A stretch of 64,000 nt of DNA from Variovorax boronicumulans NBRC 103145 (GTDB lineage: Bacteria; Pseudomonadota; Gammaproteobacteria; Burkholderiales; Burkholderiaceae_C), in contig NZ_BCUS01000008.1 of assembly GCF_001591345.1 (NCBI RefSeq), positions 30,437 through 94,436 of the forward strand, in the 5' to 3' direction. This document shows, piece after piece, positions 24,159 to 32,542 of the stretch; within the stretch, counting starts at the first letter, position 1; each line of letters opens with the position of its first letter. A program made the translations under genes and the position numbers. The notes below the pieces were generated by a model. The model was not told the origin of the DNA. It made no database searches and was given only the letters and a program-made list of their open reading frames with translations.

Positions 24159-25484
24159 CTACTTGTTGACCAGCTTGGCCGGCACCGTCCAGGTGAGGAA
24201 GGCGCCGAACAGCAGCACGCCGGCCAGAACGAACAGGGCGATGTCGGTGCTCTTCGTGGCGTCCTTGATCAGACCGATCATGTAGGGGCTCACGAAGCCC
24301 GCCAGGTTGGCGAAGGAGTTGATGAGTGCAATGCCCGCCGCCGCGCCCGCGCTCGACAGGATGGCCGTGGGCAGGCTCCAGAACAGGGGCGACGTCGCCA
24401 GGCTGCCGCCCGCGGCCAGGGCCAATGCGGCCAGGGAGAGGTACACGTTGTTGCTGAAGATCGCGCTCAGCGTGAGGCCCAGCGCGCCGCAGCAGAAGGG
24501 CACGATCAGATGCCAGCGGCGTTCGCGCATGCGGTCGGAGCTGCGGCTCACCAGCAGCATCGAGACGATGGCCACGGCGAAGGGAATGGCCGTGAGCAGG
24601 CCGATGTTCAGCGCGCCCGACACGCCCGACTGGCGCACCAGCGTGGGCAGCCAGAAGGTCAGGCCGTACTGGCCCATCACCGTGCAAAAGCAGATCAGCG
24701 CCATCTTCACGATGCGGCGGTCGGCGAACAGTGCGCGCAGCGTCATGTGGCTGGTGCCGCCCTTGGTGGCGTTCTCGGCGGCGATGTTGCGTGCGAGCAC
24801 GGCCTTTTCTTCGGCCGTGAGCCAGCGTGCGCCCTGGATGCTGTTGTCCAGGTACACGATGACCAGCAGGCCGATCACCAGCGAAGGCAGCGCTTCGATG
24901 AGGAACAGCCACTGCCAGCCGCGCAGCCCGCCCATGCCGTGCATGGCGTCCATGATCAGGCCCGACAGCGGCCCGCCCAGCACGCCCGACACCGGAATCG
25001 CGCACATGAACACCGCCACCATCTTGGCGCGGCGGTGCGAGGGAAACCAGTAGGTGAGGTACAGGATCATCCCCGGGTAGAAGCCGGCCTCGGCCGCTCC
25101 GAGCAGAAAGCGCAGCACGTAGAACTGCGTGGGCGTGGTCACGAACATCATCGCGGCCGAGATCAGGCTCCACGTGATCATGATGCGCGAGATGGTGGCC
25201 TTGGCGCCGATGCGGTGCATCAGCAAGTTGCTCGGCACCTCGAAGAAGAAGTAGCCGATGAAGAACAGGCCCGCGCCCAGCCCGTACATCGCTTCGCTGA
25301 ACTGCAGGTCGCTGAGCATGTTCAGCTTGGCGAAGCCGACGTTGACGCGGTCCAGGTAGGCGGCCACGTAGCAGAGCATCAGGAACGGCATGAGTCGCCA
25401 TGCCACTTTCTTGTAGAGCGCGTTCTCCGCTGCAGCAGAGGTGGTGGCCGGCTGCAGCGGCGCATGAAGGGTGGTGGTTGACAT
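24159..25484 (-). CDS. MFS transporter, anion:cation symporter (ACS) family
   Basis: Inner-membrane permease, 441 residues, with 12 predicted membrane segments in two halves and a central cytoplasmic loop (about 195-245). The first half has the ACS hallmark YLDRVNVGFAK and the MFS motif-A region RIGAKATISRIM. The family imports organic anions such as phthalate, tartrate, hexuronates or allantoate. It is transcribed divergently from a ureidoglycolate lyase-like gene and followed by a GntR regulator, so it probably imports the substrate, or a precursor of it, for that pathway. The operator palindrome at 25517-25531 is about 33 bases upstream of its start. Confidence 0.93.
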   Translation of the reverse strand: MSTTTLHAPLQPATTSAAAENALYKKVAWRLMPFLMLCYVAAYLDRVNVGFAKLNMLSDLQFSEAMYGLGAGLFFIGYFFFEVPSNLLMHRIGAKATISRIMITWSLISAAMMFVTTPTQFYVLRFLLGAAEAGFYPGMILYLTYWFPSHRRAKMVAVFMCAIPVSGVLGGPLSGLIMDAMHGMGGLRGWQWLFLIEALPSLVIGLLVIVYLDNSIQGARWLTAEEKAVLARNIAAENATKGGTSHMTLRALFADRRIVKMALICFCTVMGQYGLTFWLPTLVRQSGVSGALNIGLLTAIPFAVAIVSMLLVSRSSDRMRERRWHLIVPFCCGALGLTLSAIFSNNVYLSLAALALAAGGSLATSPLFWSLPTAILSSAGAAAGIALINSFANLAGFVSPYMIGLIKDATKSTDIALFVLAGVLLFGAFLTWTVPAKLVNK

Positions 25485-25516
25485 GGCGGTCCTCGAAGGC
25501 GTCGATGGGTGGATTA

Positions 25517-25531
25517 ACTGGTATTACCGGT
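25517..25531. promoter_or_regulatory. GntR-type operator, transporter side
   Basis: ACTGGTATTACCGGT: arms ACTGGTA and TACCGGT with one mismatch around a single central base. It lies just upstream of the MFS gene and matches the form of operators used by FadR/FCD regulators. Confidence 0.7.
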
Positions 25532-25631
25532 ATTATTTAACGCGACCGAGACCTTAAGGCCTCATGCGCCGTTGGACACTAGCGATTTCCCTGACACCGG
25601 GAGATTGACGGCTTGGATGCATCGCAAGCAT

Positions 25632-25646
25632 ACTGGTAATACCAGT
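25632..25646. promoter_or_regulatory. GntR-type operator, lyase side
   Basis: ACTGGTAATACCAGT is a perfect palindrome (arms ACTGGTA/TACCAGT, one central base), 28 bases upstream of the TTG start proposed for the lyase gene. It shares 13 of 15 positions with the site at 25517-25531. The two sites are 115 bases apart (about 11 helical turns), which would allow looping. Confidence 0.75.
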
Positions 25647-25673
25647 TGGACCAAAAAAGCCGAGGAGTTTCTG

Positions 25674-26228
25674 TTGACGATTGCCAGCCCCACTTTCCTG
25701 CCCCCGGCGCCGGGCACGCCCGCGGCGCTCGCGCTCGTTGCGCAGCCGCTGACGCGCGAGGCGTTCGCCGCGTTCGGCGACGTCATCGAGAGCGCGCACG
25801 CCCGGTCGATGCCGATCAATGCGGGCATGACCACGCGCTTTCACGACCTGGCGCGCGTGGACCCGGGCCCCGGCGACAGCCGCGTGCTGGTGAACATTTT
25901 CGAGACCCAGCCCTACGCGCTGCCGCTGCAGGTGGGCATGCTGGAGCGCCACCCGCTGGGCAGCCAGGCCTTCGTGCCGATGGACGGCAGCCGCTTTCTC
26001 GTGGTGGTGGCGCCGGCGGGCGACACGGTGCGCGTGGAAGACATCCGCGCCTTCGTCACCGACGGGCGGCAGGGCGTGAACTATGCGCGCGGCGTCTGGC
26101 ACCACCCGCTGGTGGTCACGCAGCAGCCGGCCAGCTTCGTGGTGATCGACCGCGGCGGGGCCGGGCCGAACTGCGACGAGATTCTGGTGCCGCCGGCGTG
26201 CGTGGTGCGCGTCAGCCTGGCGGGCTGA
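25674..26228 (+). CDS. Ureidoglycolate lyase-like protein (AllA family)
   Basis: 184 residues from a TTG start at 25674 preceded by GAGGAG; the longer open frame upstream runs through the operator at 25632 and is unlikely to be translated. AllA enzymes split ureidoglycolate into glyoxylate and urea at the end of allantoin breakdown. The cupin-like core is present: LTREAFAAFGDVIE near the start, then LGSQAFVPMDG, a GVWHHPL motif (metal/substrate site), and a terminal VV-x-x-DRGG-x-G-x-NCDE. The length is slightly above the roughly 160-170 typical of the family. It is divergent from an ACS-family transporter and under probable GntR control. A related non-ureide activity is possible because no other allantoin genes are nearby. 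Confidence 0.85.
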   Translation: MTIASPTFLPPAPGTPAALALVAQPLTREAFAAFGDVIESAHARSMPINAGMTTRFHDLARVDPGPGDSRVLVNIFETQPYALPLQVGMLERHPLGSQAFVPMDGSRFLVVVAPAGDTVRVEDIRAFVTDGRQGVNYARGVWHHPLVVTQQPASFVVIDRGGAGPNCDEILVPPACVVRVSLAG

Positions 26229-26368
26229 GCGCGCTCCATCCCTGCGGCCATCGCCCGGCGGCTGCGCCAACGTCGCAGGCACCGCGACGCCGACTTGCGG
26301 CCATTGGCGAAAGAGGCCTACACCGCCGGGAGCGCCCCGGTGAAACCTTCGGGCCATGGGTGAACGCC

Positions 26369-26725
26369 ATGCGCAATCCAACGAAATCGATGTTTGCCGG
26401 AAGCCTCGCTGTCGGGGTCATCAGCGTCGCGGCGCTCCTCGCCGGGCCGGCTGCCGCGCAGTCGGCCGACAAGCCGCCGCCGGTCAAGCCGCAAGCGCAA
26501 CCCGGGCCCGATCCTGAACTCCTCGTGAAGCCGCCGCCCCATGGCCATCCGCGGCTGGTGAAGCCCGCACCGCCCGACCGCGACCCCGGCATGGTGAAAA
26601 AGCCACCGGCGGACGCGAAGCGGGCCGGCGAGGACAAGCCCCGCGTGGACGACCCCGGTGCGCCCTCGCGCCAGGACGACTGCCGGGGCACCGCCGAGGA
26701 CTGCAGGCAGAACTCCCCCCGATGA
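26369..26725 (+). CDS. Hypothetical exported proline/lysine-rich protein
   Basis: 118 residues. The N-terminus is a clear signal peptide (KSMFAGSLAVGVISVAALLAGPAAAQS, cleavage near AAAQ-S). The mature part is low in complexity with repeated KPPP, VKPxPP and LVKP blocks, then two Cys in DDCRGTAEDCRQ that could form a disulfide. No family recognised; probably a small periplasmic or surface-associated protein. A GTG nine bases upstream is an alternative start; no strong ribosome site was found for either. It stands alone between the lyase gene and a convergent small lipoprotein. Confidence 0.55.
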   Translation: MRNPTKSMFAGSLAVGVISVAALLAGPAAAQSADKPPPVKPQAQPGPDPELLVKPPPHGHPRLVKPAPPDRDPGMVKKPPADAKRAGEDKPRVDDPGAPSRQDDCRGTAEDCRQNSPR

Positions 26726-26875
26726 CGCCTTGAACGGAAGAACACGTCTCGCCATGAAATGGTCGAGTCGCCGGGCTACCTGCGCAAGACCTGCGACCGC
26801 GAGAGCGGGTTGGCGCTCATCGACATCGACGCCTGAGCGGTGCGGCCGGGCGTCAGCCCCGCGTGATGAGGTGGC

Positions 26876-27082
26876 TTACTGGCACTGGAACAGCACGCCG
26901 GATTCGGCGGGCGCCTTGCCGAGCCACTTCGGCTCCTGGCTCTTGGCGCTGCAGTAGTCCGAAGCCTGGGTGTAGGTCATGGCACGCAGCACACCGTCGC
27001 GGAAGGGAACGATCTGGTTGGGCGGCGTCGAGCAGCCGGCAATGACCAAAGCCAGGGGAAACAGTGTGATGCGCCAGTTCAT
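26876..27082 (-). CDS. Small lipoprotein
   Basis: 68 residues with a short signal peptide and lipobox (LVIAGC, Cys17), so anchored to a membrane in the periplasm. The mature region (STPPNQIVPFRDGVLRAMTY) has no recognised domain; two further Cys (in SDYCSAK and LFQCQ) could form a disulfide. The ATG at 27082 is preceded by TAGAAT six bases away, a possible -10 that would give a leaderless transcript. No operon partners. Confidence 0.7.
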   Translation of the reverse strand: MNWRITLFPLALVIAGCSTPPNQIVPFRDGVLRAMTYTQASDYCSAKSQEPKWLGKAPAESGVLFQCQ

Positions 27083-27177
27083 CGGGCCATTCTAAAGAGG
27101 TCGTGCAAGCGCATGAGCCCGCGGCCAGGGCAGGGCGGGTCGGCCCGCGCCGGCTTCTTTTTGCGAGGGCACGGGGC

Positions 27178-27183
27178 TATAGT
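27178..27183 (+). promoter_or_regulatory. Possible -10 element of the methyltransferase gene
   Basis: TATAGT lies 45 bases before the GTG start at 27228, with a weak T-rich -35-like stretch (around 27155-27160) at a suitable distance. It is supported only by match and position. Confidence 0.4.
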
Positions 27184-27227
27184 CTGCGAGCACTGCTGCA
27201 GCCCCTTCCGATCCCCAAAGGACGTTC

Positions 27228-28823
27228 GTGCCGGACTCTCTGACTTCCACGCTCACCAGTTACTACGATGCGGTGCCCTACGACTCGCACCCGTTTCCCC
27301 AGTCCGCCGTGGAGCACCTGGAAGCCCTGGCCTTCCTGTTCGGGCTCGAGGCGCCGCCGCCGCACAAGGCGCGCGTGCTCGAGCTGGGCTGCGCCGCCGG
27401 CGGCAACCTGATTCCGTTCGCGGCGCGTCACCCGCAAGCCCAAGCGGTAGGGGTCGACCTGTCGCGCGTGCAGGTGGCGCAGGGCGCCGCGGCGCTCGAT
27501 CAGGCGGGGCTGTCGAACATCGAGCTCAAGGCCTTCAACATCGCCGACATCGACGCCTCGTTCGGCCTGTTCGACTACATCGTCTGCCACGGCGTCTACA
27601 GCTGGGTGCCGGGGCCGGTGCAGGACGCGATCCTGCGCGTGTGCGCCGAGAACCTGGCGCCCAATGGCGTGGTGTACGTGAGCTACAACGTGTACCCGGG
27701 CTGGAAGGCGCGCGAGATCGTGCGCGACGCGATGATTCTGCGCGGCGGCCCGCGCGACACGCCCGAAGAAAAGCTCTCCTACGCGCGCGGCATGCTCGAG
27801 TTCCTCGAGCAGTCGGCCCGGCCCGACAGCGTGCTGCGCAAGACGCTCGAAGAGACGATGCCGATCGTGCGCAACTCCGGCAACTACTACCTGCTGCACG
27901 AGTTCCTCGAGCCCTGCAACGAGCCCTGTTATTTCAAGGAGTTCGTCGCGCGTGCCGAAGCGCGCGGGCTGGCCTACCTGTGCGACGCCGAGCCCTCGAC
28001 CATGTTCGTGCAGAACTACGGCGAGAAGGTGCGCGACCCGCTGCTGCGCGAGTGCGGCGGCAGCCAGGTGATGATGGAGCAGTACCTCGACTTCCTCGTC
28101 AACCGCACCTTCCGCCAGACGCTGCTGGTGAAGCAGGGCAACGCCGCGAACATCCGCTACCGCCTCGAAGTTCCCCGCCTGCGCGCGCTGGAGTTCGCCG
28201 GCGTCTTCCGCGTCGATGGCGGCGAGGCGCTCACCATCGACTCTCGCGAGCAGCCCTGCACCGCACTGCGCGACCTGAAGGTCACGTTGCGGCTGCCGGC
28301 GCACAAGGCGGTGGCGCAGGCGCTCGATGCGAGCTATCCGTGTTCGATGTCGACCGAGGCCCTGCTGGCCGCTGTCGTGACGCTCACCGGCGAGCCGCGC
28401 GCGGCCGTCGAGCCCATCGTGCTCGCCATGCTCGAGGAACTGCTGATCCTCGGCGCGCTGCGCATCCGGCGCACGCCGGTGCCGGCGACTGCTTCGGTGT
28501 CGGCGCTGCCGCAGGTGCTGGCGCCGGTGCGGCGCGCGCTGGCCGGCGTGCCCGCGTCGCAAGCGACGGCCGTGCTCTGCAACCAGTGGCACGAGCCGGT
28601 GTCGCTCACGGTACTCGAACGCAGCCTGCTGCCGCTGCTCGACGGGGCGCACACGCACGAGGCGTTGGCCGCCTTCCTGCTCGACGAGGTGCGCGTCGAA
28701 CGCCTGCGCTTCCTCAAGGACGACCAGCCGCTGACCGACCCGTCGGCGCTGCATGCCTTCGCGCAGGAGCAGGTCGCGCAGGCGCTGCAAAGCCTGCGGC
28801 GCAAGGCGCTGCTCACGGCCTGA
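27228..28823 (+). CDS. Class I SAM-dependent methyltransferase with C-terminal regulatory domain
   Basis: 531 residues, cytoplasmic. The start is GTG 27228 with AAAGGA upstream. The N-terminal Rossmann domain (about 1-200) has the SAM-binding motif I VLELGCAAGGN (about 50-60), acidic loop VGVDLS and motif IV-like FDYIVCHGVYSWVP. A methyltransferase-regulatory domain follows (about 215-300, PIVRNSGNYYLLHEFLEPCN ... FVARAEARGLAYLCDAEP), then a winged-helix-like C-terminal region of the type seen in protein-lysine methyltransferase-like proteins. The target (protein or small molecule) is unknown. It precedes gamma-glutamyltransferase by 61 bases on the same strand, but a functional link is not evident. 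Confidence 0.88.
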   Translation: MPDSLTSTLTSYYDAVPYDSHPFPQSAVEHLEALAFLFGLEAPPPHKARVLELGCAAGGNLIPFAARHPQAQAVGVDLSRVQVAQGAAALDQAGLSNIELKAFNIADIDASFGLFDYIVCHGVYSWVPGPVQDAILRVCAENLAPNGVVYVSYNVYPGWKAREIVRDAMILRGGPRDTPEEKLSYARGMLEFLEQSARPDSVLRKTLEETMPIVRNSGNYYLLHEFLEPCNEPCYFKEFVARAEARGLAYLCDAEPSTMFVQNYGEKVRDPLLRECGGSQVMMEQYLDFLVNRTFRQTLLVKQGNAANIRYRLEVPRLRALEFAGVFRVDGGEALTIDSREQPCTALRDLKVTLRLPAHKAVAQALDASYPCSMSTEALLAAVVTLTGEPRAAVEPIVLAMLEELLILGALRIRRTPVPATASVSALPQVLAPVRRALAGVPASQATAVLCNQWHEPVSLTVLERSLLPLLDGAHTHEALAAFLLDEVRVERLRFLKDDQPLTDPSALHAFAQEQVAQALQSLRRKALLTA

Positions 28824-28884
28824 CCGCCCACTTTCCATTCACCCCTCCCTCATTCTTCATCCAACGCACAGAGGAGACTTTTCC

Positions 28885-30621
28885 ATGCAGCACTTCAAGT
28901 GGACCCCCACCCTGCGCGCCGCCGTCGCGGCCGCGCTCACCCTGGCCGCGGCCGGAGCCTCGCAGGCCGCGTCGCAGGCGCCGGTGGCGGCCGAACACGG
29001 CATGGTCGTGAGCGCGCAGCACCTGGCCAGCAAGGTCGGCGTCGATGTGCTCAAGCGCGGCGGCAACGCGGTCGATGCGGCCGTGGCCGTGGGCTATGCG
29101 CTGGCGGTGGTGTACCCGGCGGCGGGCAACCTGGGCGGCGGCGGCTTCATGACCGTGCAACTGGCCGACGGCCGCAAGACCTTCCTCGACTTCCGCGAGA
29201 AGGCCCCGCTGGCCGCCACGGCCAACATGTACCTCGACAAGGACGGCAACGTCGTCAAGGGCCTGAGCACCCACGGCCACCTCGCCGTCGGCGTGCCGGG
29301 CTCGGTGTCGGGCATGGAGTACGCGCGCGAGAAGTACGGCACGATGAAGCGTGCCGACCTCATCGCCCCCTCGGTCCAGCTGGCCGACAAGGGCTTCGCG
29401 CTGGAGCAGGGCGACATCGACATGCTGCTCACCGCCACCAACGACTTCAAGAAAGACCCGGTCTCCGGCGCGATCTTCCTGAACAAGGGCGAGCCCTTCG
29501 CGGTCGGCCAGAAGCTGGTGCAGAAAGACCTCGCCAAGACGCTGAAGGAAATCAGCGCCAAGGGCACCGACGGCTTCTACAAGGGCTGGGTCGGCAAGGC
29601 CATCGTGGCATCGAGCCAGGCCGGCAAGGGCATCATCACGCAGGCCGACCTCGACCAGTACAAGACGCGCGAACTCGCGCCGGTCGAGTGCGACTACCGC
29701 GGCTACCGCGTGGTGTCGGCACCGCCGCCGAGCTCGGGCGGCGTGATCATCTGCGAGATGCTCAACATCCTGGAGGGCTACCCGCTCAAGGACCTGGGCT
29801 TCCGCTCGGCCGAGTCTGTGCACTACCAGATCGAAGCCATGCGCCACGCCTACGTGGACCGCAACAGCTACCTGGGCGACCCCGACTTCGTGAAGAACCC
29901 GCTCGACCGCCTGCTCGACAAGGGCTACGCCGCCAAGATCCGCGCCGTCATCGACCCCAAGAAGGCCGGCGTGTCCAAGGACATCAAGCCCGGCGTGGCG
30001 CCGCATGAAGGCAGCAACACCACCCACTACTCGATCACCGACAAGTGGGGCAACGCCGTTTCGGTCACCTACACGCTGAACGACTGGTTCGGCGCCAAGG
30101 TCACGGCCGACAAGACCGGCGTGCTGCTGAACAACGAGATGGACGACTTCACCTCCAAGATCGGCGTGCCCAACATGTACGGCCTGGTGCAGGGCGAGGC
30201 CAACGCCATCGCCCCGGGCAAGCGTCCGCTGAGTTCGATGAGCCCGACCATCGTCTCCAAGGATGGCAAGCCGGTGTTCGTGGTCGGCACGCCCGGCGGC
30301 AGCCGCATCATCACGGCCGTGCTGCACACCATCCTGAACGTGGTCGATTACGGCATGAACGTGCAGGAGGCCGTCGATGCGCCGCGCTTCCACCAGCAAT
30401 GGCTGCCTGATGTCACCAACGTCGAGACCTTCGCGATCAGCCCCGACACCCGCAAGATCCTGACCGACATGGGCCACAACCTGGGCGTGCCGCAGCCGGC
30501 CAACCACTTGGCGGCGATCATCGTCGGCGCGCCCTCGCTGGGCGGCAAGCCGGTGGGCGCGAACCGCTTCTACGGCGCCAACGACCCCCGTCGCAACACG
30601 GGCCTGGCAGCAGGCTACTGA
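28885..30621 (+). CDS. ggt: Gamma-glutamyltransferase, periplasmic
   Basis: 578 residues. A signal peptide (to about residue 29, ASQAASQ) sends it to the periplasm, where it cleaves glutathione and other gamma-glutamyl compounds. The precursor self-cleaves before the nucleophile Thr379 in the canonical NTTHYSITDK motif, giving large and small subunits. Other landmarks are GNAVDAAVAVGYALAVVYP and GGGGFM in the large subunit, and PLSSMSPTIV and GTPGGSRI in the small subunit, which bind substrate. Length is typical. Start ATG 28885 follows GAGGAG. A strong rho-independent terminator ends the gene at 30641-30675. Confidence 0.96.
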   Translation: MQHFKWTPTLRAAVAAALTLAAAGASQAASQAPVAAEHGMVVSAQHLASKVGVDVLKRGGNAVDAAVAVGYALAVVYPAAGNLGGGGFMTVQLADGRKTFLDFREKAPLAATANMYLDKDGNVVKGLSTHGHLAVGVPGSVSGMEYAREKYGTMKRADLIAPSVQLADKGFALEQGDIDMLLTATNDFKKDPVSGAIFLNKGEPFAVGQKLVQKDLAKTLKEISAKGTDGFYKGWVGKAIVASSQAGKGIITQADLDQYKTRELAPVECDYRGYRVVSAPPPSSGGVIICEMLNILEGYPLKDLGFRSAESVHYQIEAMRHAYVDRNSYLGDPDFVKNPLDRLLDKGYAAKIRAVIDPKKAGVSKDIKPGVAPHEGSNTTHYSITDKWGNAVSVTYTLNDWFGAKVTADKTGVLLNNEMDDFTSKIGVPNMYGLVQGEANAIAPGKRPLSSMSPTIVSKDGKPVFVVGTPGGSRIITAVLHTILNVVDYGMNVQEAVDAPRFHQQWLPDVTNVETFAISPDTRKILTDMGHNLGVPQPANHLAAIIVGAPSLGGKPVGANRFYGANDPRRNTGLAAGY

Positions 30622-30640
30622 ACCTGCGGCACACTCGAAG

Positions 30641-30675
30641 GCGGTCGTGCCCCTGTCGGCACGGCCGCTTTTTTC
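30641..30675 (+). terminator. Rho-independent terminator after ggt
   Basis: GCGGTCGTGCC and GGCACGGCCGC form an 11-bp stem (one G-U pair) with an 8-base loop (CCTGTCGG region), followed at once by six T. It ends seven bases before the start codon of the next gene. Confidence 0.88.
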
Positions 30676-30682
30676 ATTTTTC

Positions 30683-31423
30683 ATGCACCTGCAAGACATC
30701 CTCTATACCCAGGGCTTCGGCACCCGCCGCGTGTGCGCGGGCCTGGTCCAGCAAGGCCACGTGAGCGTCGCCGGCGCGGCCGTGATCGACCCCTTCGCCG
30801 ACCTCGACCCCGAAGGCCTGCTGTTCACCGTGCAGGGCACCGAGTGGGCCTGCCACGAGAAGGCTTACCTGATGCTGCACAAGCCGGCCGGCACCGAGTG
30901 CTCGCAGAAGCCCTCGACCTACCCGAGCATCTACACGCTGCTGCCGTCGCCGCTGCGGCTGCGGCCCAACAAGGGCGCGGTGCAGGGAGTGCAGGCCATC
31001 GGCCGGCTCGACCAGGACACGACCGGCCTGCTGCTGCTGACCGACGACGGCCAGTTCATCCACAAGATGGGCTCGCCCAAGCACCACGTGCCCAAGGTCT
31101 ACGAGGTGACGGCCAAGCACCCGATCGACGAGGCGCAGATCGCCAAACTGCTGGCCGGCGTGGTGCTCGACGACGATCCGAAGCCCGTGCGCGCGGCCGC
31201 CTGCGAGTCCGACAGCCCGCTGCACCTGCGGCTCACGCTCACCGAGGGCAAGTACCACCAGGTCAAGCGCATGCTGGCCGCGGTCGGCAACCGGGTCGAG
31301 GGGCTGCACCGCTCGCGCATCGGCGGCCTGGCGCTGCCGGACGACCTGGCGCCGGGGCAATGGCGCTGGCTCACGGCCGAGCAGGTGGCCCAGCTGCGGG
31401 CGCCCGTGCCCCGCGCCGCTTGA
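30683..31423 (+). CDS. RsuA-family 16S rRNA pseudouridine synthase
   Basis: 246 residues, cytoplasmic, converting a uridine of 16S rRNA (position 516 in RsuA) to pseudouridine. An N-terminal S4-like RNA-binding segment (about 1-45, LQDILYTQGFGTRRVCAGLVQQG) precedes the catalytic domain with the invariant Asp in IGRLDQDTTGLLLLTDDG and the later LTEGKYHQVKRMLAAVGNRV and LHRSRIG motifs. RsuA is preferred over RluB/E/F on general likeness. Start ATG 30683 has no ribosome binding site and lies only seven bases after the T-run of the ggt terminator, so a leaderless transcript is likely. Confidence 0.9.
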   Translation: MHLQDILYTQGFGTRRVCAGLVQQGHVSVAGAAVIDPFADLDPEGLLFTVQGTEWACHEKAYLMLHKPAGTECSQKPSTYPSIYTLLPSPLRLRPNKGAVQGVQAIGRLDQDTTGLLLLTDDGQFIHKMGSPKHHVPKVYEVTAKHPIDEAQIAKLLAGVVLDDDPKPVRAAACESDSPLHLRLTLTEGKYHQVKRMLAAVGNRVEGLHRSRIGGLALPDDLAPGQWRWLTAEQVAQLRAPVPRAA

Positions 31424-31528
31424 CATAGGTCAAGGCGCCGGGCGCAACAGCGGGTGAGGGGGCGCCGGCGGTCAGCTGTTTGTCGGGTTCGACCGTTAAG
31501 ATTGTTAACCCTCTCCCGGAACCTTCCC

Positions 31529-32542
31529 TTGCGACTCCCTGCCCGCCCGAACGGCCGCATCGCGGCCTTCCTGCTGTCCTGCCTGTGCCTGACAGCCCTG
31601 GTGACCCTCCCCGCCGCGGCGGCGCCGCCGGCCCCTCCACCGGTTTTTGTGCTCAATTCGCTGGACGCCAGCGTGAGCGTGATCAACCCGGTCGACTGGA
31701 CCGAGAAGCAGCGCATTCCCACCGGCAAGGAGCCGCACCACATCTACATGACGCCCGACGAGAAGTCGGTCATCGTGGCCAATTCGGCGGGCGATTCGCT
31801 CACCTTCCTGGACCCGCGCACGGCCGAGGTGCAGCGCGTGGTGTACGGCATCATCGATCCCTACCAGCTGCAGTTCTCGCGCGACATGAAGTGGTTCGTC
31901 ACGGCGGCCAACCGCCTGAACCACGTCGACGTGTACCGCTGGGACGGCAAGGACCTGAAGCTGGTCAAGCGCATCGCCACCGGCAAGACGCCCAGCCACA
32001 TCTGGATCGACAACACCAGCACCGTGGCCTACGTCACCATGCAGGACAGCGACGAGCTGATCGCGGTCGACCTGCCGACGCAGACCATCCGCTGGCGCAT
32101 GGCCACCGGCGCCATGCCCGCCGACATCTTCGGCGCCCACAACGACAAGACGCTGCTCGTGGGCCTCACCGGCAGCGACGGCGTGCAGGTGTTCGACGTG
32201 GCCGGCGCCCAGCCCAAGCTGGTCGGCAAGATCCCCACCGGCAAGGGCGCCCACGCCTTCCGCTCGGCCGGCGACGGCAAGACCGTGTTCGTGAGCAACC
32301 GGGTGGCCAACACCATCAGCCGCATCGACCTGACCACGCTGAAGGTCGTCGCCACCTACAACGTGCCCGGCGGCCCCGACTGCATGGACGTGTCGGCCGA
32401 CGGCAAGACGCTGTACGTGACCTCGCGCTGGGCCAAGAAGCTCACGGTGGTCGATCTCGCGAGCCAGAAGGTCGTGCGGCAGATCAACGTCGGCCGCTCG
32501 CCGCACGGCGTCTGGACCCTCGACCATGCCAAGCGCATCTGA
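31529..32542 (+). CDS. Exported YVTN/YncE-type beta-propeller protein
   Basis: 337 residues from TTG 31529, with GGAA upstream; a GTG at 31454 is a longer alternative. A signal peptide runs to about residue 34 (LVTLPAAAAPPAP). The remainder is a seven-bladed beta-propeller of about 40-residue blades, each with patterns such as VTPDEKSVIVANSAGDSLTF, SADGKTLYVTSRWAKKLTVVD and FRSAGDGKTVFVSNRVANTI. Such proteins bind ligands or partners in the periplasm; no catalytic site is seen. It overlaps the polysaccharide deacetylase gene by 17 bases, so both are probably made together. Confidence 0.85.
   Translation: MRLPARPNGRIAAFLLSCLCLTALVTLPAAAAPPAPPPVFVLNSLDASVSVINPVDWTEKQRIPTGKEPHHIYMTPDEKSVIVANSAGDSLTFLDPRTAEVQRVVYGIIDPYQLQFSRDMKWFVTAANRLNHVDVYRWDGKDLKLVKRIATGKTPSHIWIDNTSTVAYVTMQDSDELIAVDLPTQTIRWRMATGAMPADIFGAHNDKTLLVGLTGSDGVQVFDVAGAQPKLVGKIPTGKGAHAFRSAGDGKTVFVSNRVANTISRIDLTTLKVVATYNVPGGPDCMDVSADGKTLYVTSRWAKKLTVVDLASQKVVRQINVGRSPHGVWTLDHAKRI

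Noticed and set aside
26740..26840. A short frame encoding ...MVESPGYLRKTCDRESGLALIDIDA before a stop
   Set aside because: Looks like the tail of a longer gene, but no start or upstream coding can be tied to it; too short to call a pseudogene.
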